NCBI GenBank assembly: GCA_965246945.1
Contig: CBDFFW010000001.1
Span: 372,001 to 436,000, forward strand
Source: CBDFFW01 sp965246945
GTDB lineage: Bacteria > Pseudomonadota > Alphaproteobacteria > UBA11073
DNA: 64,000 nucleotides
Reading direction: 5' to 3'
Position numbers and translations under genes: made by a program. The notes beneath the pieces are model-generated. The model ran no database searches. It saw only the letters and a program-made list of their open reading frames with translations, and was not told the origin of the DNA. Of the stretch, positions 33,384 through 42,652 are shown one piece after another. The number at the start of each line of letters is the position of its first letter. The first letter of the stretch is position 1.

Positions 33384-34337
33384 ATGCCTACTCCCTCTAA
33401 TGCACAAATTACCATTTTTGGCGGCAGCGGATTTATCGGCCGGCAAATTGTGCATGTATTGGCGCGGGCCGGCTATCGAATTAAGGTACCCACGCGGCGG
33501 CCAGAACAGGCGCTGGCAGAACGAACCAGCGGGGTAGTTGGCCAAATTGTGCCATTTGCTTGCGATATTCATGATGCAAGCCAAGTGGCAGCAGCGGTCG
33601 AGGGCAGTTTTGCGGTTATCAATTTAATTGGTGTGCTGTCTGAAACAGCACAAAATAGTTTTGAGTTTTTGCAGGCAGAATTTCCAGGAATTTTAGCGCA
33701 GCAAGCGCGGCTGGCCGGTGTGCAGCGTTTTATTCAAATGTCGGCGCTGGGTGTGCGCTTAGATCATCCAGCGCTTTATGCACGCACCAAGGCGGCGGGC
33801 GAGCAAGCCGTTAAAAACATTTATCCAGATGCCACTATTTTGCGGCCAAGTATTGTTTTTGGCGGCGAAGATAATTTTTATAATCAGTTTGCGCAGTTGG
33901 CGCTTTATAGTCCGGTGCTGCCATTGATTGGCAATGGTGTGACGCGTTTCCAGCCCGTGTTTGTGGGGGATATCGCAGTAGCGGTTCTAAAAATCTTACA
34001 AACAGTCACAGTCACTGGTCAGACTTATGAATTGGCTGGCCCAGCAATTTATAGCTTCCGCCAAATTATTGAATATATCGTGGCGACCATTCACCGGCCC
34101 CGTATTTTGATGCGCATGCCTTGGCCATTGGCCAAGCTTGTGGCGGCACTGATGGAAATTTTACCGAAACCCATGCTGACGCGTGATCAAGTAACCTTAT
34201 TACAAAGCGGTGATAATGTACTGACTGGCCGTTATCTAACGCTCAATGATTTAGGGATTACGCCAACCGCAGTTGAAGCTGTAGTGCCGGATTATCTAAC
34301 TGTTTATCGGCCAGGGGGCAAATATGCCATGCGCTAA
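33384..34337 (+). CDS. Complex I NDUFA9-like NAD(P)-binding protein
   Basis: The 317-residue protein has a Rossmann fold with ITIFGGSGFIGRQI (residues 9-22) and the extended SDR features (NLIGVLSE, QMSALGV, YARTKAAGEQAV with Tyr and Lys). Relatives are the NDUFA9 (39-kDa) accessory subunit of complex I and its alphaproteobacterial homologues, which may stabilise complex I. It follows sspB by eight bases. Its last 14 bases overlap the thioredoxin-fold gene that opens the 34-39 kb cluster. Confidence 0.85.
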   Translation: MPTPSNAQITIFGGSGFIGRQIVHVLARAGYRIKVPTRRPEQALAERTSGVVGQIVPFACDIHDASQVAAAVEGSFAVINLIGVLSETAQNSFEFLQAEFPGILAQQARLAGVQRFIQMSALGVRLDHPALYARTKAAGEQAVKNIYPDATILRPSIVFGGEDNFYNQFAQLALYSPVLPLIGNGVTRFQPVFVGDIAVAVLKILQTVTVTGQTYELAGPAIYSFRQIIEYIVATIHRPRILMRMPWPLAKLVAALMEILPKPMLTRDQVTLLQSGDNVLTGRYLTLNDLGITPTAVEAVVPDYLTVYRPGGKYAMR

Positions 34338-35271
34338 AAGCGGTTTCGCGACTGCGGTATTTTTTGCGGCGGCTTGCATTTTCGGCATAGCCCTGCCTAG
34401 TTATGCAAATGAAGCGACGAAATCTGAGCAAGTAGATAGCGCACCGGCAGCTACCATCGCAGCGGATCAAGCCACCCAGGCCGAGCTGGGAACAAATAAG
34501 CAGGTAGAATTGCCACTGTTGGAAGTATTGCGTAAGCAAGGCATGCAAATTTACTTAGCCGCGCCAGTAAATGGGGCCGATAGCTGGATCGCTGAAAAAG
34601 ATGGGCAAAAGGCCCTATTACTTTCTTTGCCTAATACAGATCATGTCTTACTGGGTAATATATTTGATGCCCAGGGCAATAATGTTACCAATACCTATTT
34701 GAAAGCTATTGCCCTTGATCCCGCAAATGTGCCGGATGTCCACAAAACTGAATTAAGCAGTATACCTGCTGGTTTTAAAAATCTGGCCGCGTTAAATACT
34801 ATTGATATCGGCCAAGGAGCACATGCACTTTATTTATTTCTGGATCCTTTATGCGCGCCTTGCCGGCAGGTTTATCAACAAATCACGGCGCAACAGGCGG
34901 CTAAACCCAATCAGGTGCAATTACATGTTATACCGGTTGGCATATTGGGTAAGAACAGTATGAATGTGGCGGCTGGCCTATGGGCACAAGCTGATCATGA
35001 CCATGCTTTGCAAGACATGGTGCAATTAGCCGCTGATAAAAGCAAAGCAAGCGATTTGGACAAGCTCCATAATAGCTGGATTGCCCAAGCCAAAAATGAT
35101 GCACAGCAGGCAATTGCTAAAAATACCCAGTTTTTGCAAACGCGCAGGTTAACCGCAGTACCGGTTTTATTTTGGTTAGATGCCCGAAATCAGCCAAAAA
35201 TGGTTAAGGGTACACCGAATAATTTAAGCACAGTCTTGCAAAATCTCTTCAATGATCCCGCTATGCCATAA
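34324..35271 (+). CDS. Periplasmic thioredoxin-fold protein with CAPC motif
   Basis: The 315-residue protein has a signal peptide (cleavage after SYA28), a Thr/Ala/Glu-rich linker, an N-terminal domain (about 65-155) that resembles the dimerisation region of DsbC, and a thioredoxin fold whose active site is DPLCAPCRQVY (Cys177, Cys180). The cis-Pro loop is TAVPVLFW. DsbC/DsbG-like isomerases often accompany pilus and conjugation systems, where they help disulfide-containing parts fold. Its start overlaps the NDUFA9-like gene by 14 bases, and the cluster continues 53 bases downstream. Confidence 0.8.
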   Translation: MPCAKSGFATAVFFAAACIFGIALPSYANEATKSEQVDSAPAATIAADQATQAELGTNKQVELPLLEVLRKQGMQIYLAAPVNGADSWIAEKDGQKALLLSLPNTDHVLLGNIFDAQGNNVTNTYLKAIALDPANVPDVHKTELSSIPAGFKNLAALNTIDIGQGAHALYLFLDPLCAPCRQVYQQITAQQAAKPNQVQLHVIPVGILGKNSMNVAAGLWAQADHDHALQDMVQLAADKSKASDLDKLHNSWIAQAKNDAQQAIAKNTQFLQTRRLTAVPVLFWLDARNQPKMVKGTPNNLSTVLQNLFNDPAMP

Positions 35272-35323
35272 ATAACACTTGGCCAGATTCGCACATTATG
35301 CGACTTTATAGTGATTCACCCTT

Positions 35324-35944
35324 ATGGTTTTGCCGGGCATAAAATTTCAATCAAAATGGAGCGATGCGCGCATATGGCATCGGCTGGCGGGATTGTTTGT
35401 CATTGCCATTTTGAGCAGTCTAAGCGTGGTTTCGGTTTGGGCGCAAACGCCACCAAATCCCGTTACACTACCGACTAGCAATACTTCAACACCACTGCCC
35501 AGTACGGCTACGCCAGCGCCAAGTACCAGCACGCCAGCACCAAGCACATCAACACCCAATCCGCCAGCAACGACAGCTGGATCAGCCAGTACACCAGCAG
35601 TAAATGAGCCGCCGCCTATACAAAAAACAATTATTAATCCATTTGTACCAGGCGGGGTGGTGTATGGACGCGGCGCCATTATCACGCGCGAAGAAATGCT
35701 GCTGCTGCTTGATGCACGGGAAAAGAAAATTAAAGAGGAATTGGTAAAGGGCGGCGATTTATCAAAACTATCGGCTGCGCTGAGCGGTACTCCAGCTGCT
35801 AATGGCCAGGTAGCTACCAGCAATGTGGTGGGTTGTTTTAATGGCAAAGCCATGTTGCGGGATATCACAACCCAGCAAATTCAGTTGGCGGCTGCGGACG
35901 ATCCCATTAGTAAAGCCAATCACTGTTCAGAAGGGGCCGAATAA
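35324..35944 (+). CDS. Exported Ser/Thr/Pro-rich protein of the secretin cluster
   Basis: The 206-residue protein has a long signal peptide or anchor (about 21-40, ending VWA), then a low-complexity linker (42-95) with repeated PST/TPAP units, and a C-terminal domain with a charged helix (TREEMLLLLDAREKKIKEEL) and two cysteines (171 and 201) that could form a disulfide. No family is recognised. Its stop codon overlaps the start of the secretin gene (TAATG). Positional logic suggests a periplasmic partner of the secretin; this is inference. Confidence 0.65.
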   Translation: MVLPGIKFQSKWSDARIWHRLAGLFVIAILSSLSVVSVWAQTPPNPVTLPTSNTSTPLPSTATPAPSTSTPAPSTSTPNPPATTAGSASTPAVNEPPPIQKTIINPFVPGGVVYGRGAIITREEMLLLLDAREKKIKEELVKGGDLSKLSAALSGTPAANGQVATSNVVGCFNGKAMLRDITTQQIQLAAADDPISKANHCSEGAE

Positions 35945-37962
35945 TGCGCCCGCAGCAACTACTTTCATTATCAGGCCGTTTGCTTATTGCGGCGCTGGTG
36001 TTTGGTCTAACCGCATGTGGCACGGGGCAGCCAGATCATGATGTGCCAGATCGGGATACCGTTAAAAACAGCCCGACCGATCAATGGAATACTGTGCCGG
36101 CCATCCGGCAAATTCCGGCCAATGCTGACTTATTTATCGCCCGCTCGGTACGGCCGCCGGTCCCAGGCGATATCGGCAAACAAAATATTTCCCTGAATTT
36201 CAATAACAGCCGCGTAACCTTAAACGATTTGGCTTATTTGCTGGAACAACAGGATATATCGGTTGTTTTTGTGGGCGGTGATGATGCGGTAAGTGCTGCT
36301 AAAACAGATAGCAAAAGTAAAACCAGTACGGTTGATACAGGCGAATTGGAAGACCGCAAAGTACCATTCCGCCGTTATAAAGGTAGCTTGCAAGGTCTAA
36401 CGACCAAATTGAAACGCGCCATGAATATTGCCGCTTGGTGGGAAAACGGCGCATTATTTGTAGCCAATAAAGACCGCTATGCCGTGGTGGTGCCGCAATA
36501 CCAAGATATCATGGATCAGGTAACCAGTGAATTGGCTACCCTAGGCGCGGAACAAATTACGCCATCCCTTTACAGTGGCCGGATTGTTTATACGGCGCGG
36601 CCATCCACCAATTCGGATATTATCCAACCTTATTTGCGCAGTTTAAGTAACAACTTAGCCGAAGTGACCTTTCAACTGGCTGTTGTGCAGCTGGATTTGA
36701 ATGATACGGCCGAGCGTGGTTTTGATTGGAGTTCGTTTAACATTCAATATGGCGATCCAGGAATTACCAGCGCAACGACAACAAATAGTACTACGGCAAC
36801 TACGGGGACTACCGCAACAACTGGAACGACTTCAACTACAAGTTCAGCATTGGGCAACGCTGTGCAAGGCAGTTTGTTAGGTTTAACCCCATTTACGGGT
36901 ACGGATTTAACCACTGCCCGCACCGGCACTTCCGGCCGGTTGGGCGCTACAATCAATACTGGCATTGGCAAAAATAAACTGGGCATCACAGCCGCAATTA
37001 ATTATCTAAGTCAGTTTGGCCGGACCAATACCAAACAAACCATTGAATTACGTACCTTGGCGGGCATGCCGGTTGAATTACGCAGTGGTTCCACCACGCC
37101 TTATGTCAAATCAATTGGGGCAACTACCACACCAGGGACGACGAGTGGCACTACCAACAATAATTCAGCAGGAAACGTAACGGGCAGTGTGGATACAGCA
37201 ACTTTGGAAACAGGGCTTAATTTAAGTTTAACGCCATATTACGACTCGTCGATTGGGCTGGTAACGGTAGAATTTGATGCCAAAGTAAATTCGCTTACGC
37301 AGTTTGTTACTCTCAGCGCCGGTAATCAGCTGGGCAGTATCACGCAGCCATCCACCCAGGAAAATACCTTAAACGATATTGTGCGGGTACCCGCTGGTGA
37401 AGTGGTGATTTTGGGCGGTATTCGCCAAGAACGGGATAGTGATAAGCGCACTGCCCCATATGATTTGTTTGAAGAAATAGGTTCTTCGGCGCGCAGCAAA
37501 AACACGTCCATGACTTTCTTTATCTTGCGGCCAGTAGTTACGGTTTATGCTCTGAATGATAGCCAATCTAACCCGAATATTTTAGGCGAAGGCGAAGAAT
37601 TTGGGCACATGAAAAAGCCAAAATTAGCTAAACCCGTTAGCAGTGAAGATGAAAAACTGAAATCAGCCATGAAAATGATTGATGCGTTGGAAAGAAAAAT
37701 GAAAGACGACAGCGATGACGGGGATGCCATGCAGCCGGTCAGCCTGCCGCCAAAGCCGGTGCCCGCAGCGCCGGTGCCTGTGCAAGCAACCACGACAACT
37801 GTTTCTACTACAACTGTTGAGCCCGTGCCGATACCTTTAGCGCTGCCGGTAGTAGCGTCTGTTATACCTGGCAAAAATACTGAAAGTGAAACATCGGTTA
37901 ATTTTTCCGATGGTAGTTCATTTATTGGGCAAAGCAGCGCGCCTGAGGCGGAGCCTAATTAA
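35944..37962 (+). CDS. Lipoprotein secretin (PilN-like outer-membrane channel)
   Basis: The 672-residue protein has a lipobox (GLTAC, Cys25). An N-terminal domain (about 80-190) resembles STN/N0-type secretin domains (NDLAYLLEQQDISVVFVGG). The C-terminal beta domain has LAGMPVELRSG, the secretin core NDIVRVPAGEVVILGGI (about 479-493) and MTFFILRPVV. A Thr/Ser-rich insertion (about 277-301) and a Pro/Val/Thr tail after 600 are unusual. It resembles the secretin of type IVb pili (PilN), as does the protein at 57813. It is coupled to both neighbours by overlapping start and stop codons. No ATPase or platform protein is adjacent. Confidence 0.85.
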   Translation: MRPQQLLSLSGRLLIAALVFGLTACGTGQPDHDVPDRDTVKNSPTDQWNTVPAIRQIPANADLFIARSVRPPVPGDIGKQNISLNFNNSRVTLNDLAYLLEQQDISVVFVGGDDAVSAAKTDSKSKTSTVDTGELEDRKVPFRRYKGSLQGLTTKLKRAMNIAAWWENGALFVANKDRYAVVVPQYQDIMDQVTSELATLGAEQITPSLYSGRIVYTARPSTNSDIIQPYLRSLSNNLAEVTFQLAVVQLDLNDTAERGFDWSSFNIQYGDPGITSATTTNSTTATTGTTATTGTTSTTSSALGNAVQGSLLGLTPFTGTDLTTARTGTSGRLGATINTGIGKNKLGITAAINYLSQFGRTNTKQTIELRTLAGMPVELRSGSTTPYVKSIGATTTPGTTSGTTNNNSAGNVTGSVDTATLETGLNLSLTPYYDSSIGLVTVEFDAKVNSLTQFVTLSAGNQLGSITQPSTQENTLNDIVRVPAGEVVILGGIRQERDSDKRTAPYDLFEEIGSSARSKNTSMTFFILRPVVTVYALNDSQSNPNILGEGEEFGHMKKPKLAKPVSSEDEKLKSAMKMIDALERKMKDDSDDGDAMQPVSLPPKPVPAAPVPVQATTTTVSTTTVEPVPIPLALPVVASVIPGKNTESETSVNFSDGSSFIGQSSAPEAEPN

Positions 37963-38753
37963 TGACTTTTGAAGCACCCGTCAAAATCGTTATCGATTAT
38001 TTGGACGGAGTCACCCGCCGCAGTGATGCAGTGGCTTATGCGCGGGGATTCATTGCCAGTCATTTCGATGTACCGGCCCTATCCGGTTACTATGTCCATA
38101 AAATGCCAGGTGGTTTTGCCTTTGAAATTCATGAAGGTGGCAGCGGGCGGGCATATCTACCCAAAGTATTACGTTTATTGAATGAAAACCCCACGCAGAC
38201 AATCACCATCCGCGGTAATAATCGTTTGCTGCAAGTCTCGCGGACGTTAAATGAAGGTTTTAACGCTATTTTATTACCGGAAGAATTATCGGAATATGTC
38301 GGCAATGTCATTGATCCCGATGAAAATGCGCCGCGCCTTATTCCTTATCAACAGCCAGGCAGTATTTATATCTTGATCGGCTTGCCCATTTTTTTACTGG
38401 GCTTAACTTTAATGGTTAGTGGCTTGGTTACATTTTCATTAGACCGCGTCCGTCCCAAAGAAGTGCATGTGGTAACGCCTTATGAAGCATTGCCATTATC
38501 GCAATGGAATAATTTTGCTGAAAAGGTCGACAGCCAACATTACATCAAAAAGATGCAATGGCAAAATGGCAATTGGCAAATCGACACCGAAACCGTTAAT
38601 AAACATACTGAAAAACCAGCCGAACCGGAAAGAATTGTCGTTCCGTCGCAGTTAGCTACCGCCCCTGCCTTACCTAATGCACCAACTGCAGCAGCTTCAA
38701 ATACAGCCGTGCCAACGCCACCAGCCACTTCGCCTATTCCAGGGGCGCCATGA
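37962..38753 (+). CDS. Single-pass membrane protein of the secretin cluster
   Basis: The 263-residue protein has an N-terminal soluble domain of about 130 residues (VKIVIDYLDGV, HKMPGGFAFEIHEGGSGRAY), one strong transmembrane helix (134-160), and a periplasmic part that ends in a Pro/Ala/Thr-rich tail. This is the layout of PilO-like or GspL-like inner-membrane assembly proteins, but I see no sequence signature to name it. It overlaps the secretin by one base and the next gene by four. Confidence 0.65.
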   Translation: MTFEAPVKIVIDYLDGVTRRSDAVAYARGFIASHFDVPALSGYYVHKMPGGFAFEIHEGGSGRAYLPKVLRLLNENPTQTITIRGNNRLLQVSRTLNEGFNAILLPEELSEYVGNVIDPDENAPRLIPYQQPGSIYILIGLPIFLLGLTLMVSGLVTFSLDRVRPKEVHVVTPYEALPLSQWNNFAEKVDSQHYIKKMQWQNGNWQIDTETVNKHTEKPAEPERIVVPSQLATAPALPNAPTAAASNTAVPTPPATSPIPGAP

Positions 38754-39214
38754 AAATAGCCCGTTTTTTGCCGAAAAATAAAGTTGATGTCAGCCAATAT
38801 ATGCGGTTGATGGATGAATTTCTACCGCATCAAACGGTGCGTAGTTTTGGGCTTATTCTCGCGGGTTTAGGAATTGTTTTTATCATAATCGGTGTGTTGT
38901 GTTTTCTGCAAACTAGCCAATATAATCATAGCCTGGACAGCGTACAGAAAATCCAAAAGGAAGAATGCGTGCAAAAACTACAAGGTTATGGTTTTCGGAT
39001 AGAAACAGATGGCAATAATATCCACGCTAAATTAGAAAATCTGCAACAAGGCTTGCAAGCAATCACCATGGCATCGGCCGCCGCTATTGCTTGCCCAGGT
39101 TGGCAATTGGTCGATTTTTGCGCGGGTGAAGCTTGCGGCACGCCGCCAGTCCAGCTAACCCTATCTAATAAACCTGTACCAACCGCGTCGGTGATTAAAC
39201 CGGCTCAAAAATAG
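38750..39214 (+). CDS. Small bitopic membrane protein of the secretin cluster
   Basis: The 154-residue protein has a basic N-terminus, one transmembrane helix (about 33-54), and a periplasmic domain with four cysteines (EECVQ, IACPG, DFCAG, EACGT), likely two disulfides that the CAPC protein of the cluster could form. It may be a pilotin-like or alignment protein (inference). The start overlaps the previous gene (ATGA). No family is recognised. Confidence 0.65.
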   Translation: MKIARFLPKNKVDVSQYMRLMDEFLPHQTVRSFGLILAGLGIVFIIIGVLCFLQTSQYNHSLDSVQKIQKEECVQKLQGYGFRIETDGNNIHAKLENLQQGLQAITMASAAAIACPGWQLVDFCAGEACGTPPVQLTLSNKPVPTASVIKPAQK

Positions 39215-39225
39215 CCGAGCATCAC

Positions 39226-39492
39226 ATGTCACAATCTGCGAATAACCACCCAGTAATGAATATGTTAGGCCGCTTGATCGGTTTTATGCAGGCTCATAAC
39301 AGCAAAGTGCGTATTTTAGATTTTGTTGTGGCGGTCGGATTTATTGGCTGGGGTATTTGGCATCAAGAAAATCTATATGCCATCATCGGTGTTATTTTGT
39401 TTATTATCGCGCTGATTAATCCCTATGCGCTGGTTATGAAATTGCTCAATCGGCCACCAAAAATCAAAACGCCACCAAATTCATTATCTTAA
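39226..39492 (+). CDS. Small two-helix membrane protein
   Basis: The 88-residue protein has hydrophobic segments at about 30-45 and 50-68 and a basic C-terminus ending in PPKIKTPPN. It starts 11 bases after the previous gene and so is probably the last gene of the cluster. It is convergent with ruvB, overlapping its stop by four bases. No family is recognised. Confidence 0.6.
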   Translation: MSQSANNHPVMNMLGRLIGFMQAHNSKVRILDFVVAVGFIGWGIWHQENLYAIIGVILFIIALINPYALVMKLLNRPPKIKTPPNSLS

Positions 39493-40499
39493 TCTTTTAC
39501 TGGCAAGCCTAAATGATTATAACCGCGCTTAGCCAACTGGCGGCCACGCGGAGTACGCAGGATATAGCCTTCCTGGGTTAAATACGGCTCAATCACATCT
39601 TCCAGCACATCACGTTGTTCGCCCAAAGCGGCGGCCATGGTCTCGAGGCCAACTGGTCCGCCACTGTAATGCTCAGCCATAAGTTGCAGATAACGCCGGT
39701 CGAGCGCATCAAGCCCCGCGCCATCGACCTCCAATTGATTAAGTGACGCATCGGCCAATTCGGCTTTGATGGTGCCATGGCCAGCCACGGCGGCAAAATC
39801 GGCCACACGACGCAGCAACCGGTGGGCAATCCGCGGCGTGCCGCGCGCGCGTTTGGCAATCATCGCCGCGCCATCCGGTGCTAAATTCAATTTCAATTGT
39901 GGGGCGGCGCGCAGCAGAATTTCGGCCAGCTCGGTAGGATTATAAAATTCAAACCGCAAGGGAATGCCAAAGCGTTCGCGCAGCGGGCGGGTAATCAAAC
40001 CAGCGCGGGTAGTGGCACCAATCAATGTAAAACGCGGCAATTCGATCCGCACGGTGCGGGCGGCGACCCCTTCGCCAATTAATAAATCCAACTGAAAATC
40101 TTCCAAGGCCGGATACAGAATTTCTTCAACGGCTGGATTCAACCGGTGAATTTCATCGATAAACAACACATCACCGGATTGCAGATTGGTGAGTAAAGCT
40201 GCCAGATCACCCGCGCGCGCAATCACGGGGCCAGAAGTCATTTTAAACTGCACACCCATTTCATGGGCGATGATTTGTGCCAGCGTGGTTTTGCCCAGCC
40301 CAGGCGGGCCGGCGAGCAGCACATGGTCGATTGCCTGTTGCCGTGATTTGGCAGCCTGGATAAACACCGATAAATTGGCGCGCATTTGCGGCTGACCGAT
40401 AAAATCTGCCAAGCGTTGCGGCCGGATTGCGCCATCGCGTTCAGGCAGCCGGTCTTCATCCTGCGCGGCGGCCTGAACCAAGCGTTCCGCGTTGATCAT
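39489..40499 (-). CDS. ruvB: Holliday-junction helicase motor RuvB
   Basis: RuvB is the AAA+ motor that drives branch migration at Holliday junctions. The 336-residue protein has Walker A GPPGLGKTT, Walker B LFIDEIHRL, sensor 1 GATTRAGL, the arginine finger RERFG and the winged-helix C-terminal domain (LDRRYLQ, GPVGLETMAAALGE, EGYILRTPRGR). It overlaps ruvA by four bases in the usual ruvA-ruvB order. ruvC is not present. Confidence 0.97.
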   Translation of the reverse strand: MINAERLVQAAAQDEDRLPERDGAIRPQRLADFIGQPQMRANLSVFIQAAKSRQQAIDHVLLAGPPGLGKTTLAQIIAHEMGVQFKMTSGPVIARAGDLAALLTNLQSGDVLFIDEIHRLNPAVEEILYPALEDFQLDLLIGEGVAARTVRIELPRFTLIGATTRAGLITRPLRERFGIPLRFEFYNPTELAEILLRAAPQLKLNLAPDGAAMIAKRARGTPRIAHRLLRRVADFAAVAGHGTIKAELADASLNQLEVDGAGLDALDRRYLQLMAEHYSGGPVGLETMAAALGEQRDVLEDVIEPYLTQEGYILRTPRGRQLAKRGYNHLGLPVKD

Positions 40500-41107
40500 C
40501 GCGCGAGTTCCTGTAGGGAGCGGCGGATCAGTGCCGGTAATTCTTGCGCGTCATTAGCGGCCAGGCGTTGCACCACTGGCAGGGCTTCCATACGACTGTA
40601 GCCGAGATTGCACAGCGCTGAAACCGCCTCATCCGCGATGCTATTCAGATTAGCGGCAGCAGGGGTGGCGTTTGGCATCACCCGTAAACTACTGGGATTG
40701 CCAACCGGCACTTTATCTTTCAATTCGGTCAGTAAGCGAATGGCAAGTTTGGGGCCTACGCCGTCGGCGCGCTGAATGGCCGTTTTATCCTGCGTGGTCA
40801 GTGCGGCAGCCAATTGATGGGGGGGCAGAATATCCAAGATGGCAAGCGCCACGCGGGCCCCGACACCTTGCACTTTTTGCAACAAATTGAACCAGGCTTG
40901 TTCATCGGTATTGTCAAAACCGTAAAGCGTGATGGACTCTTCGCGGACCTGCGTTTCAATATATAGGCGTGAGATTTCACCCTGCTTTAATGACAAGGCA
41001 GAGCGCAGCCGGTTATGCACCAAAACTTTATAGCCAACACCATGCACATCGATAATAGCGGCATCATCGAGCAAAGTAAAAATCTGACCAGTCAGTTGAG
41101 CAATCAT
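40496..41107 (-). CDS. ruvA: Holliday-junction binding protein RuvA
   Basis: RuvA binds the four-way junction and tethers RuvB. The 203-residue protein has the N-terminal OB fold (GQIFTLLDDAAIIDVHGVGY), paired helix-hairpin-helix motifs (LQKVQGVGARVALAIL and QRADGVGPKLAIRLLTEL), and a C-terminal three-helix domain (EAVSALCNLGYSRMEALPVV). Upstream is the clpX terminator. Confidence 0.95.
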   Translation of the reverse strand: MIAQLTGQIFTLLDDAAIIDVHGVGYKVLVHNRLRSALSLKQGEISRLYIETQVREESITLYGFDNTDEQAWFNLLQKVQGVGARVALAILDILPPHQLAAALTTQDKTAIQRADGVGPKLAIRLLTELKDKVPVGNPSSLRVMPNATPAAANLNSIADEAVSALCNLGYSRMEALPVVQRLAANDAQELPALIRRSLQELAR

Positions 41108-41176
41108 AAAACTGCTTTATATATAAGCGCTTTTATACACTTCTCATAGCAGTTTAGTGATTTGATATGGCCAATG

Positions 41177-41206
41177 AAAAGGGCAGCAATAAAAAAAAGG
41201 CTACCC
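41177..41206 (-). terminator. Probable terminator of clpX
   Basis: On the minus strand GGGTAGC pairs with GCTGCCC (one T-G pair) around a T-rich 12-base loop, followed by four Ts. It lies 22 bases beyond the reconstructed clpX stop. Confidence 0.6.
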
Positions 41207-41227
41207 TCCACATAATATACAAATTGT

Positions 41228-42567
41228 TTAAGAAGCAGCGGGTGTGGCGGCAGGTTCTTTGCTGGCATCTTTGAGTTTGCCGCCCTTGGCAGCTGCTTTA
41301 CCAGCTGATTTTAGCGCCATGAATAATGATGGGGTCTTTTTTCTGTTTGAGCGACTTCACCATCAATCACAACTTCTTTGACCGTTTCATCGCCTGGCAA
41401 TTCAAACATTGGGATTCAGCAAGATAATTTCGAGGATTGACCGTAGACCACGCGCACCGGTTTTGCGTTCAATGGCTTCCAGCGCAATGGCTTTCAACGC
41501 ATCATCTTCAATTTTCAGCTTGATGTTTTCGAGGTCAAACAGCGTTTGATATTGTTTAACCAGCGCATTTTTCGGTTCGGTCAAAATTGAAATCAGCGCC
41601 GCTTCGTCCAAATCTTCCAGCGTGGCAACCACCGGCAAACGGCCAACGAATTCTGGGATCAAACCGAATTTCAACAAATCTTCGGTTTGCAGATCTTGTA
41701 AAATGGCCCCAACACCGCGTTCATCTGGGCCTTGCACCGTGGCACCAAAGCCGATTGAGCTGCCCTTGCGGCGCATACCAATGATTTTATCAATACCGGC
41801 AAAAGCACCGCCGCAGATAAACAGAATATTGGTGGTATCCACCTGCAAAAATTCCTGCTGCGGATGTTTCCGGCCACCTTGTGGTGGGACACGCTGGCAA
41901 CAGTGCCTTCCATCAATTTCAGCAAGGCTTGCTGCACGCCTTCGCCCGAAACATCGCGCGTGATGGATGGGTTATCACCTTTGCGGCTGATTTTATCCAC
42001 CTCATCGATATAAACAATACCGCGTTGGGCTTTTTCGACATTGTAATCGGCGGCTTGCAGCAATTTCAGGATAATATTTTCAACATCTTCACCCACATAA
42101 CCGGCTTCGGTCAGCGTGGTGGCATCGGCCATGGTGAATGGCACATCCAAAATGCGCGCCAAGGTTTGCGCGAGCAAGGTTTTACCGGAACCGGTTGGGC
42201 CGACCAGCAGAATATTGGATTTGGCCAGTTCAATACCCGCTTCCGCCTTATGGGCGATGCGTTTGTAATGGTTGTGCACGGCGACCGATAACACGCGTTT
42301 GGCTTTGGTTTGGCCAATCACATATTCATCCAGCACGTTTTTAATTTCGCGCGGGGTTGGCAAGCCGCCATCGGTGGTGGCCACCAGGCCGACTTTGCCT
42401 TCTTCACGAATGATATCGTTACATAATTCAACGCATTCATCGCAAATGAATACCGTTGGACCGGCGATGAGTTTACGCACTTCATGCTGCGATTTACCGC
42501 AGAATGAGCAGTAAAGTGTGCTGTTGCCAGTGGCTTTGTCGTCGCCGCGTTTCATGTCTAACCCCAT
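41228..42567 (-). pseudogene. clpX: ATP-dependent protease ATPase ClpX, three apparent frameshifts
   Basis: ClpX unfolds substrates for the ClpP protease. The N-terminal zinc finger (CSFCGKSQHEVRKL and ICDECVELC), Walker A GPTGSGKT, Walker B IVYIDEVDKI and GLIPEFVGRLPV are all recognisable, but not in one frame. At 41887-41890 (GTGTCCCACCAC on the coding strand) two bases are extra or one is missing before PQGGRKHPQQEF. At 41411-41413 a C is extra before MFELPGDETV. At 41337-41342 an A-run appears one base short before the Lys/Ala-rich tail (SAGKAAAKGGKLK). Corrected, it gives about 445 residues. All three sites are short runs, so assembly error is at least as likely as loss. clpP is not present. 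Confidence 0.85.
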
Positions 42568-42652
42568 TGGCCAACCCGAATTCCCGAATCGGCCGCTTTC
42601 TTATTATGTAAGCCTATTTCGAGGTGGCTGCAAAGCTTTGACGGTAACTAGG

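Noticed and set aside
33384..34337. NDUFA9-like gene as the first gene of the secretin cluster
   Set aside because: It belongs to a conserved complex I accessory family and follows sspB closely; the overlap with the next gene suggests co-transcription, not shared function.
35460..35600. Tandem-repeat or CRISPR-like array
   Set aside because: The pattern is a coding low-complexity Pro/Ser/Thr linker with irregular units; there are no direct repeats with unique spacers. No CRISPR array was seen anywhere in the window.
36744..36989. A minus-strand frame rich in Val and Pro in the secretin gene
   Set aside because: It is the complement of the Thr/Ser-rich repeat of the secretin and has no start signal or family likeness.
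41228..42567. Programmed frameshifting in clpX
   Set aside because: Three separate shifts in different directions are needed and no slippery heptamer with a downstream structure is apparent; indel error or decay is simpler.
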